The position numbers and the translations under genes are program-made. 64,000 nt of DNA from Pseudoduganella danionis (GTDB lineage: Bacteria; Pseudomonadota; Gammaproteobacteria; Burkholderiales; Burkholderiaceae_D). Location of the stretch: assembly GCF_009720775.1 (NCBI RefSeq), contig NZ_WNKW01000003.1:498028-562027 (forward strand), written 5' to 3'. The stretch's first letter is position 1; every line of letters starts with the position of its first letter. The notes under the pieces were generated by a model. The model saw only the letters and a list, made by a program, of their open reading frames with translations. It did not search any database and had not been told where the DNA came from. Of the stretch, positions 13,255 through 20,127 are shown piece by piece.

Positions 13255-13582
13255 AGTTTCAATATTCAGTTAAATCTGGCGAAATTCGGCAGAGCAGGCG
13301 CCTAGCACCACGGATTGCCTCTATCTGTACGGCAATACTCTCTCAGGCTGGAAGATAACATTAAAGTGCTTTCTCGTCTATTGAATGTAACTGTCGGATT
13401 CCACTAGGCTTATTGGCAATTTTGAGCAAATCCGGGCAAATCTGGCCGCTGCGCGCGCAGGCGCACTTCGGACCCACTCTGCCGGGCGCGATCAGGCAGG
13501 CGAAAAAAAGCCCCGCAAGCTGGGCGGGGCCTTGTTGTACAGGGAGTACAGTCGCTGCGCTGGCTGTGCTCAGCCCTGTGGT
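13255..13582. other. Intergenic region between pbpG start and sbp end
   Basis: This 328-bp gap holds the presumed pbpG promoter on its left side and the sbp terminator at about 13503-13530. No coding frame with convincing start and codon use was seen on either strand. No clear consensus sigma-70 hexamers could be assigned for pbpG, and its start has no strong Shine-Dalgarno. Confidence 0.5.
13503..13530 (-). terminator. Rho-independent terminator of sbp
   Basis: On the minus strand a GC stem (GCGGGGC pairing with GCCCCGC, 13524-13530 with 13510-13516) is followed directly by seven T residues (13503-13509). It lies about 50 bp past the sbp stop codon. Confidence 0.85.
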
Positions 13583-14605
13583 TTATTTGCTCTGATAAAT
13601 ACGGTCGAACTCGGCGCCGTCATCAAAGTGTTTTTTCTGCGCCGCTTTCCAGCCGCCGAACACATCATCCACCGTGAACAGACTGATCTGGTGGAAGTTG
13701 GCCTTGTATTTTTTGAAAGCCGCTTCCGAACGCGGACGGAAATAGTGTTTGGCGATCACGTCCTGCGCCTGTTCCGTGTACAGGAAGTTCAGGTAGCCGG
13801 TCGCCTGCTTGCGCAGATTGCGGCGGTCGACCACCTTGTCCACCACGGCGACGGGCGATTCGGCCAGGATCGAGAGCGAAGGATAGACCACCTCGAAGTT
13901 GTCGCCGAATTCGGCGCGTACCAGATTCACTTCGTTTTCAAACGTCACCAGCACGTCGCCTATGCTGCGCTGGGTGAAGGTGGTGGTAGCGCCCCGGCCG
14001 CCGGCGTCCAGTACGGGCACGTTCTTGAAGATTTTCGTCACCAGCTCGCGCGCCTGCGCTTCGTTGCCGCCTTTTTTCAGCACCGAGCCCCAGGCGGCCA
14101 GATAGGTGTAGCGGCCATTGCCGGCCGTTTTAGGATTGGGAATGATGACTTTCACGCCAGGTTTGGCCAGATCGCCCCAGTCCTTGATCTGTTGCGGATT
14201 GCCTTTGCGGACCAGGAACACCATGGTGGAATAGAACGGCGCCGCATTGTGGGGGAATTTCTTGGCCCAGTCCTGCACCACCAGTCCACGCTCGGCCAGC
14301 ATGTCGATATCGTTGGCCTGATTCATGGTCACCACGGCCGCTTCCATGCCATCGGCCACCGAGCGGGCCTGTTTGGACGAGCCGCCATGGGACTGGTTGA
14401 CGTTGACGGTTTCACCCGTGGTCTTTTTCCATTCGGCGACGAACAGCGGGTTGATATCCTTGAACAGTTCACGCGCCACGTCATAGGAGGCATTGAGCAG
14501 CACCGTGTCGGCCGCATGGGCAGGCATGGACAGGCCGAACAGGCCGGTGCTGGCGGCCAGCAGGGCAGTGGTGAACAGGCGGCGGGTAGCGTGGTGCGTA
14601 GTCAT
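13583..14605 (-). CDS. sbp: Sulfate (thiosulfate) ABC transporter periplasmic binding protein
   Basis: This 340-residue protein binds sulfate for a CysUWA-type ABC importer. An N-terminal signal peptide ends near MPAHAADTVLLNASYDVARE. The segments LNASYDVARELF, NQSHGGSSKQARSV and PNPKTAGNGRYTYLAAWG are hallmarks of the Sbp/CysP family. No cysU, cysW or cysA is adjacent, so the permease and ATPase must be encoded elsewhere. A strong terminator follows. The long upstream region contains a perfect ACGAA-TTT-TTCGT palindrome that could be a LysR-type (CysB or Cbl) operator, which would fit sulfur-starvation control. Confidence 0.92.
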   Translation of the reverse strand: MTTHHATRRLFTTALLAASTGLFGLSMPAHAADTVLLNASYDVARELFKDINPLFVAEWKKTTGETVNVNQSHGGSSKQARSVADGMEAAVVTMNQANDIDMLAERGLVVQDWAKKFPHNAAPFYSTMVFLVRKGNPQQIKDWGDLAKPGVKVIIPNPKTAGNGRYTYLAAWGSVLKKGGNEAQARELVTKIFKNVPVLDAGGRGATTTFTQRSIGDVLVTFENEVNLVRAEFGDNFEVVYPSLSILAESPVAVVDKVVDRRNLRKQATGYLNFLYTEQAQDVIAKHYFRPRSEAAFKKYKANFHQISLFTVDDVFGGWKAAQKKHFDDGAEFDRIYQSK

Positions 14606-14660
14606 GGCAGGCTTTCTGATGAACGGACGCTCATAGTGTAAAATTCCGCGCCGAAAAGAT

Positions 14661-14673
14661 ACGAATTTTTCGT
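14661..14673. promoter_or_regulatory. Putative operator upstream of sbp
   Basis: ACGAATTTTTCGT is a perfect 5-bp inverted repeat with a 3-bp centre, 56 bp upstream of the sbp ATG in an AT-rich stretch. LysR-type regulators such as CysB bind loosely dyadic AT-rich sites in such positions. The assignment to CysB is inference only. Confidence 0.35.
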
Positions 14674-14903
14674 TATATGCTTATTTTTAAGGAGATGCAC
14701 GACAGTTCCTCGATTTCCGCATAAGGAATTCCGGAATGATTCGTGGGCAAAAGCAGGGCCAGCTACTAGGCTGTGAAGGCAGCAGCGGCGCAGAAACGGG
14801 GGCGTCCGCAACGACTTTCATGGCTTGGTGTATAGTCGAATCAGGCACTGAAGAAAGCGTTTAAACGCTTCATTTTTGCTAATAGAAATGTTTGTGAGCG
14901 TAC

Positions 14904-15449
14904 ATGAGTTCTGAAATTCGCAGTCTTGAAGTCCGGCCGGCCGAGGTCAGCGATGCGGTCGCTGCCTGTACGGTGCTGCGCCGTTCCATTGCCGAATGCT
15001 GTGGCGAGGACCATAAGCAGGATCCGGCCATACTGGCCGCATGGCTGGGCAACAAGACGCCGGAAATGGTGGCCAGCTGGTTTGCTTCGCCCACCAACTA
15101 TTCCGTGGTGGCCGTGCAGGATGGCGTGGTGGTTGGCGTGGCTTTGCTGACAGGCGCCGGCAAGCTGGCACTGTGCTATCTGCTGCCTGAGGTGCGCGGC
15201 CAGGGCGTGGGCAAGGCGCTGCTGGAGCGGGTCGAAGCGCAGGCCTGCAGCTGGGGCGTGAAAGCGCTGCAACTGCATAGCACGGCGACAGGCGAGGGCT
15301 TTTTTGCCAAATGCGGCTACATCGATTCGGGCAAGGTGCGCTCGCCCTATGGCGTCGAAACGGTGTTCTTCTGGAAGCAGCTCGAAGCGGGTGCGACGGC
15401 AGCCGATGGCAGCAAACGCAAGCGCTTCTGCAATTGCAATTCGGCCTGA
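14904..15449 (+). CDS. GNAT family N-acetyltransferase
   Basis: This 181-residue protein carries a GNAT fold. The acetyl-CoA pyrophosphate loop is visible as LPEVRGQGVGKALL (R/Q-x-x-G-x-G/A), preceded by the beta-4 strand KLALCYL and followed by the ALQLHST strand and the GEGFFAKCGYIDSG motif, where FFAKCGY corresponds to the usual FYEKxGF. The substrate is not predictable from sequence. The C-terminal tail after residue 155 is basic and Cys-rich (KRKRFCNCN). ATG 14904 has only a weak GTGAG ribosome site. The gene is convergent with the amidotransferase gene. Confidence 0.85.
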   Translation: MSSEIRSLEVRPAEVSDAVAACTVLRRSIAECCGEDHKQDPAILAAWLGNKTPEMVASWFASPTNYSVVAVQDGVVVGVALLTGAGKLALCYLLPEVRGQGVGKALLERVEAQACSWGVKALQLHSTATGEGFFAKCGYIDSGKVRSPYGVETVFFWKQLEAGATAADGSKRKRFCNCNSA

Positions 15450-15473
15450 GCTCGACCTGAGTCAGGCTTGGAT

Positions 15474-15495
15474 GCAGGCCTAAACGCAGGCCTGC
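15474..15495. terminator. Possible hairpin between convergent genes
   Basis: AGGCCT occurs twice in inverted orientation around a short loop, forming GCAGGCCT with AGGCCTGC, 25 bp after the acetyltransferase stop. A short T-run (CTTTCC) follows on the plus strand. It could terminate the acetyltransferase transcript, but the T-tract is weak. Confidence 0.35.
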
Positions 15496-15508
15496 CTTTC
15501 CCGCTGCG

Positions 15509-16306
15509 CTAGGCGCAGATCTGCCAGTCCCATTCCTGCTGGTGCACCGGCTGTGCGCCCACTTCTTCCCCCTGTATAAACAGTTTTAGCTGGCCCGGTG
15601 CGAAGCGCTGCCACGGTTCGTTGCTGGTCAGCGGGCGGGTGGCAATCACCGTCATGCGGTCATCCGGCTGATTGTGCTGGCTGAAGTCTATGCTCAGATC
15701 GCAATCGACCAGCTGCGCAACGCTGAACGGATACTGGCGCTGCACGCTATGCAGCTCGGTACTGCAATAGGCGAACAGCAGTTCGCCGTTGGATAGCAGG
15801 AAATTGAAGCTGCCATATTCGGCGATGCTGGCGGCCAGTATCTGCAGTGTGGCAAACAGCTGGTGGCGCGGTGGCCGGTGTTCGTAGCGTAGCGCCAGCT
15901 CGGACAGGATGTGGCAGAACGCCAGCTCGCTGTCCGTATCGCCCCAGGGCGCATACAGGCCACGGCGCGGCTGGAATAGTTTGAGATCGCCATTATGGGC
16001 GAACGACCAGGTCTGGCCCCACAGCTTGCGCGTGAACGGATGGCTGTTTTCCAGCGACACGCGGCCCTGCGTCGCCTTGCGGATATGGGCGATCACATTG
16101 CGTGCCTTGATGGGCTGGCTGCGGAATTGCTGCGCCAGCAGCGAGCTGCTGCAGGCCAGCGCATCGGTGTAAAGCTGGCAGTCGCTGCCATTGTGCAGGG
16201 CGATGCCCCAGCCGTCGCCATGTTCGGCGCTGCGCCGTGCAAAGCCGGTGAAGGAAAAGTCCAGCGCGGCGGGCTGTTTGCTGCTCATGGCGAGTAATTG
16301 GCACAT
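15509..16306 (-). CDS. Class II glutamine amidotransferase (YafJ-like)
   Basis: This 265-residue protein begins MCQLLAMSS, placing the N-terminal nucleophile Cys2 directly after the initiator Met as in Ntn-type GATase_4 enzymes. GDGWGIAL, AHIRKATQG and NSHPF with SFAHNGDL are the conserved glutamine-site segments. The domain would hydrolyse glutamine to glutamate and ammonia. It is a stand-alone domain of YafJ type with no synthetase partner next to it, so the ammonia acceptor is unknown. Some relatives act in ergothioneine or gamma-glutamyl metabolism, but nothing here supports that. Confidence 0.88.
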   Translation of the reverse strand: MCQLLAMSSKQPAALDFSFTGFARRSAEHGDGWGIALHNGSDCQLYTDALACSSSLLAQQFRSQPIKARNVIAHIRKATQGRVSLENSHPFTRKLWGQTWSFAHNGDLKLFQPRRGLYAPWGDTDSELAFCHILSELALRYEHRPPRHQLFATLQILAASIAEYGSFNFLLSNGELLFAYCSTELHSVQRQYPFSVAQLVDCDLSIDFSQHNQPDDRMTVIATRPLTSNEPWQRFAPGQLKLFIQGEEVGAQPVHQQEWDWQICA

Positions 16307-16461
16307 GGGGCTTCCGTAGTCAGTGACGATGGCTAACGATAGCGTCCGCCTGCGCGCGGGGGAACGAAGCTTTTCGCATATTCATAGCTGCAAGGATTCG
16401 TTCAGCTTTTGCTGCCGCTGCGCTAGGCTGTCGCTGTTATCCCTATACGCTGAGGAGCAGC

Positions 16462-17298
16462 ATGTCATTCTCCGTACTCCAAGACTATCTGGCCCGCCTA
16501 TCCGGCGCTGCCAGCAGCACGTCCAGCATCTGGCTCGATCACGCGGGCCGCGCGCAGGGACGCTTCTTCAATTGCACGCTGAGCAGTGCTTTCCATCCCA
16601 TCCGCGCCTTGCAGGGCGGCGCCGTGCAGGCTTACGAAGGGCTGGCGCGCAGCGCTGCGGCGCAGGATCAGGGCCTGTCGCTGTGGCGCTTGCTTGACCA
16701 CGCGGCCAGCGATGACGAATCCGTCGAGCTGGATCGCCTGTGCCGTCTGCTGCACGCACTTAATTTCTTCCGTCAGGCCGCGGACGGCGGGCCGGACCTG
16801 TATCTGAACGTGCATGACCGCCTGCTCAGCGCCGTCAGCAGCAATCACGGCCATGCTTTCCGCCGCATACTCGATGCGCTGGAACTGCCACTGGCACGGG
16901 TGGTGCTGCAATTGCCGGCAGCCACGCCGCAGCAGGGCTGGCTGCTCAACTACGTGGCCGACAATTACCGCCGCAACGGCTTCCGCCTCGCCATCAATGT
17001 GGCGGCGCCGGCGGAAGCCTTGCAGATACTGGAGCGCTTGCAGCCGGCCGCGTTCAAGCTTGATGCGAGTGTGGCAGCCGACGAGGCCGAGCTGCTGGCC
17101 CTGTTCGCGCGCTGCCGCGCGGCCGGTGTGGCGCTGGTCTTCAAACGCATAGAGACGGCGGTAACGCTGGAGCGCCTGCGTGCGCTGGCGGCTGGTGCCG
17201 GCATCGCTGTGCTGGGGCAGGGCTATCTGCTCGACCAGCCGGCTGCGCAACTGGCAGAGCCAGCGCCGGCCAAGGCGGTTGCGGCAGTGGCCGCCTGA
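16462..17298 (+). CDS. Degenerate EAL-domain protein
   Basis: This 278-residue protein aligns by eye with the c-di-GMP phosphodiesterase EAL fold but has lost its catalytic residues. The usual YQPI...EALLRW segment reads FHPIRALQGGAVQAYEGLAR, so EAL becomes EGL. The VNLS segment is LYLNVHDR, the LELTE strand is VVLQLPA without the Glu, the DDFGTG loop is AINVAAP without either Asp, and AEGVE is FKRIE. The KLD and VLGQGYLL end motifs keep the fold recognisable. It is therefore likely a non-enzymatic protein- or nucleotide-binding EAL domain. The start is supported by GAGGAG nine bases upstream. A short N-terminal region of about 40 residues has no clear domain. Confidence 0.75.
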   Translation: MSFSVLQDYLARLSGAASSTSSIWLDHAGRAQGRFFNCTLSSAFHPIRALQGGAVQAYEGLARSAAAQDQGLSLWRLLDHAASDDESVELDRLCRLLHALNFFRQAADGGPDLYLNVHDRLLSAVSSNHGHAFRRILDALELPLARVVLQLPAATPQQGWLLNYVADNYRRNGFRLAINVAAPAEALQILERLQPAAFKLDASVAADEAELLALFARCRAAGVALVFKRIETAVTLERLRALAAGAGIAVLGQGYLLDQPAAQLAEPAPAKAVAAVAA

Positions 17299-17385
17299 AC
17301 TGGACCAGGCAATATCGGAGTTGCGGAGGTTTTTTATTCCCTCGGCATAGGCTATAGTACCCATATTGCTTTTGACAGGTAGTGT

Positions 17386-18123
17386 ATGGCAACGCGCAGA
17401 GATTTTTTACAGCAGGGTTTAGGTGTGGTCGGGGCTGGTCTGTGTACCGTGCCGCTGATAGGGTGTGCTGCCCGCAGCGTTGCGCCCCATAGCACTGTAT
17501 CGGTCAGCAAGCCGGCTAGCCATGCGGCAGCGCCGGCCACGGCCAGCAAGCCGATGGCCCGTGCCTCCGAGCAGAGCGCACCGTCCGGTACGGAACTGGC
17601 ACCACCACCCGATATATTTGACGCGCAGGCGCTCGATCTGGAATTCTGGCTGCGCCCCCGTACTATCGAAGTGGTGCGTCCGGCCAGCGGGGAACGGGCC
17701 AAGTTGCTGTACTGGCGTGATGGCGAGCTGATTCAGTCGGCCTATCAGGACCTGTGCCATCTGATGCGCGACGTGAATGGCAAGGAAACCATCGCCATCG
17801 ATCCCAAACTGTTCGAAACGCTGTGGGGCACCCAGGCTTTCGTGGCCCGTTACGGCATCGACACCCCGCTGGAAATCCTGTCCGGCTACCGCACGCCCGC
17901 GTCCAACCAGAAGCTGCGCGAAGCCGGCGTGCCGGCCGCGCGCCAGTCGCTGCACATGGAAGGGCGGGCCGCCGACATCCGTCTGGCCAACCTGAATTCC
18001 GAAGTGCTGGGCGGGCTGGTGCGCAGTTTCCGTCAAGGCGGGGTGGGCTTCTACTACCGCAGCGGTCCCAAGGGCGGCTGGATCCATACCGATACGGGCT
18101 TGAACCGTACGTGGAAAGGCTGA
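17386..18123 (+). CDS. DUF882 / MepK-type murein endopeptidase (peptidase M15A-like)
   Basis: This 245-residue secreted protein starts with a twin-arginine signal (TRRDFLQQG) and has a possible lipobox-like LIGC at residues 24-27, so it may be Tat-exported or lipid-anchored. The catalytic domain after residue 80 contains LSGYRTPASNQKLR, then HMEGRAADI with the HxxxxxxD zinc ligands and WIHTD with the last His ligand, the pattern of E. coli YcbK (MepK), which cleaves peptidoglycan cross-links. The region from 35 to 75 is Ala/Pro-rich and looks like a linker. It is followed 42 bp later by a small unknown gene on the same strand. Confidence 0.85.
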   Translation: MATRRDFLQQGLGVVGAGLCTVPLIGCAARSVAPHSTVSVSKPASHAAAPATASKPMARASEQSAPSGTELAPPPDIFDAQALDLEFWLRPRTIEVVRPASGERAKLLYWRDGELIQSAYQDLCHLMRDVNGKETIAIDPKLFETLWGTQAFVARYGIDTPLEILSGYRTPASNQKLREAGVPAARQSLHMEGRAADIRLANLNSEVLGGLVRSFRQGGVGFYYRSGPKGGWIHTDTGLNRTWKG

Positions 18124-18165
18124 GCCTGAGTTACACTGGCGTCTGCTTTTCAAAACAGGAATTCC

Positions 18166-18573
18166 ATGCAAGACCAAACTGATGCGCCCCGTTTCCGTCC
18201 CGTGCCATGGCAGGCGCTGGAAACGCCGGCCGATGTCGAACTCTGGATCGCCGAACACAATCTGGCCTTGCAGGAACACGTAGGCCGCAATGAAACGGGC
18301 TATGGCGTGTGCTTTACGCTGGCGGCTGGCGGCGAAGTGTATCTGCAGACCACCGATGGCGCGCTGGTGCTGGACCTGACCCCCGAAGCTGAATGGATAG
18401 CGCCGCTGATCATGGCGGCCGCGCAGCTCGATGAAGCGCCGCCCGGACGGCTGTGGGTGCTGCCGGACGATAAACTCATACAATTGATGCTGGGCTTGAG
18501 CAGCCTGATCGCCAGTTCCATGCTGGTGGTCGGGCACCGTTTTGGCCGGCCACAGCGCATGGGCGCGTGGTAA
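18166..18573 (+). CDS. Conserved-looking hypothetical protein
   Basis: This is a 135-residue protein I do not recognise. It has a good ribosome site (AGGAATTCC before ATG) and normal codon use. It is acidic in the middle, lacks a signal peptide and has one hydrophobic stretch near the C-terminus (LMLGLSSLIASSMLVVG) that may be a buried helix or a membrane segment. It lies between the MepK-like peptidase and the amino-acid-binding protein, separated by 42 and 20 bp, so co-transcription is possible. No function is proposed. Confidence 0.65.
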   Translation: MQDQTDAPRFRPVPWQALETPADVELWIAEHNLALQEHVGRNETGYGVCFTLAAGGEVYLQTTDGALVLDLTPEAEWIAPLIMAAAQLDEAPPGRLWVLPDDKLIQLMLGLSSLIASSMLVVGHRFGRPQRMGAW

Positions 18574-18593
18574 GTCCCTGACCAAGGAAAGTT

Positions 18594-19391
18594 ATGCAAA
18601 AACGCGTATTTTCAGTTCGACTGCTGGGCACCGCGCTGGCCTTGCTGGCGCTGACGACCCTGCCGGCCAGTGCGGCCGATCTGCTGACCACGGTTAAAGC
18701 GCGCGGCACGCTGCGCGTGGCCATGGAAGGCACGTATCCGCCGTTTAACTACAAGGACCAGAAGACGGGCGAACTGGCCGGCTATGATGTGGACGTGGCC
18801 CGCATGCTGGGCCAGAAGCTGGGTCTGAAAGTGGAATTCGTCAGCAGCGAATGGGCCAGCATACTGGCCGGTCTGGCCGCCAATCGTTATGACGTGATCA
18901 TTTCGCAGGTGGGCATCAACCCCAAGCGCGAGCAGGCGTTCGACTTTTCCCAGCCGTATATCTATTCCATGCCGCAGCTAATCGTGCGCAAGGATGACAA
19001 GGCCGACTACAAATCGCTGGCCGATCTGAAGGGTAAGAAACTGGGCGTGGGGCAGGGCAGCGTGTACGAGCAGCAGGCCAAGGCCGTGCCCGGCATCGAA
19101 GTGCGCAGCTATCCGGCCGCGCCCGACAATATGGCTGATCTGGCCGCGGGCCGCATTGATGCGGCACTCAACGATAGCCTGATGTCGGCCTATCTGCTGA
19201 AAACTTCGCGTCTGCCCATCAAGGCCGGCGCCCAGGTGGGGGCTGTCGAGCGCATGGGCATCCCTTTCCAGAAGGGCAATCCGCAATTCAAGCAGGCGCT
19301 GAATCAGGCGCTGGCCGCCGCCGCCGCCGATGGCAGCCTCAAAGCCATTTCCATCAAGTGGTTCGGTACTGACGTCAGCAAAGCGCCCTGA
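18594..19391 (+). CDS. Amino-acid (cystine-type) ABC transporter substrate-binding protein
   Basis: This 265-residue protein has a signal peptide ending in LPASAADLL and the SBP_bac_3 fold. VAMEGTYPPFNYKD, LAGYDVDVARMLGQKLG and the NRYDVIISQVGINPKRE segment resemble the cystine-binding FliY/TcyJ group. GTYPPF and the Arg in PKRE are expected to contact the amino acid. A strong AAGGAAAG site precedes the start. The permease gene begins two bases after the stop. Cystine is the best guess for the substrate from the overall pattern, not a demonstrated specificity. Confidence 0.85.
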   Translation: MQKRVFSVRLLGTALALLALTTLPASAADLLTTVKARGTLRVAMEGTYPPFNYKDQKTGELAGYDVDVARMLGQKLGLKVEFVSSEWASILAGLAANRYDVIISQVGINPKREQAFDFSQPYIYSMPQLIVRKDDKADYKSLADLKGKKLGVGQGSVYEQQAKAVPGIEVRSYPAAPDNMADLAAGRIDAALNDSLMSAYLLKTSRLPIKAGAQVGAVERMGIPFQKGNPQFKQALNQALAAAAADGSLKAISIKWFGTDVSKAP

Positions 19392-19393
19392 GC

Positions 19394-20059
19394 ATGGACT
19401 GGCAGGGACTCTACGCACTGCTGCAGGAAGCGGCACCGGTCATGCTGCGTGGCGCCGGCTACACGGTGCTGTTTGCGCTGGCCGCCATGCTGGGCGGGCT
19501 GGCCATCGGCTTCCCCGTGGCGCTGATGCGGCTGCTGCCCTACCGTGTGCTGCGCTGGCCGGCCAGCGTCTACGTCAGCCTGATGCGTGGCACGCCGCTG
19601 CTGGTGCAGATGTTCGTGATTTATTACGGTCTGCCCAGCGTGGGCATAGAATTCACGCCGATCACGGCCGGCATCCTCGCTCTGAGCCTGAATTCGGGCG
19701 CGTTTCTGTCGGAAAGCCTGCGCGGCGCCATCGGCGCTGTCAGCAAGGGGCAATGGGCAGCGGCCTACAGTCTGGGACTCGGCTACCGCGCCACACTGGC
19801 TGAAGTGGTGCTGCCGCAGGCGCTGCGCATCGCCGTGCCGGCCATGAGCAATACCCTGATCAGTCTGATTAAAGACACCTCGCTGGTCTCCGTCATCACC
19901 ATGACGGAACTGATGCTGTCGACCAAGGAAGTGATCGCGACCACGTTCCAGCCCTTGCCCCTGTATATTGCCGCAGCGGCCATTTATTGGGTGCTCAGCC
20001 TGCTGTTCGAAGCCGTACAGCGGCGCGCCGAACAACGTTTGAACCGCGCCCACCGCTAA
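19394..20059 (+). CDS. Amino-acid ABC transporter permease (cystine type)
   Basis: This is a 221-residue HisM/TcyL-like inner-membrane permease. Several hydrophobic helices are visible and the EAA loop is GQWAAAYSLGLGYRATLAEVVLPQALRIAVPA, shortened here as its core ASLGLGYR-type sequence before VVLPQALR. VYVSLMRGTPLLVQMFVIYY and LSLNSGAFLSE are family hallmarks. It starts two bases after the binding-protein stop. No ATP-binding gene follows, so a third component must come from elsewhere. It ends 68 bp before the PAS-GGDEF-EAL gene. Confidence 0.88.
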   Translation: MDWQGLYALLQEAAPVMLRGAGYTVLFALAAMLGGLAIGFPVALMRLLPYRVLRWPASVYVSLMRGTPLLVQMFVIYYGLPSVGIEFTPITAGILALSLNSGAFLSESLRGAIGAVSKGQWAAAYSLGLGYRATLAEVVLPQALRIAVPAMSNTLISLIKDTSLVSVITMTELMLSTKEVIATTFQPLPLYIAAAAIYWVLSLLFEAVQRRAEQRLNRAHR

Positions 20060-20127
20060 AGGGCTGCGCGGCGCTCGACACTCCCTTGCTAAAATGATAG
20101 TCTTGCTACTGTTCACAAAGGAATGGT

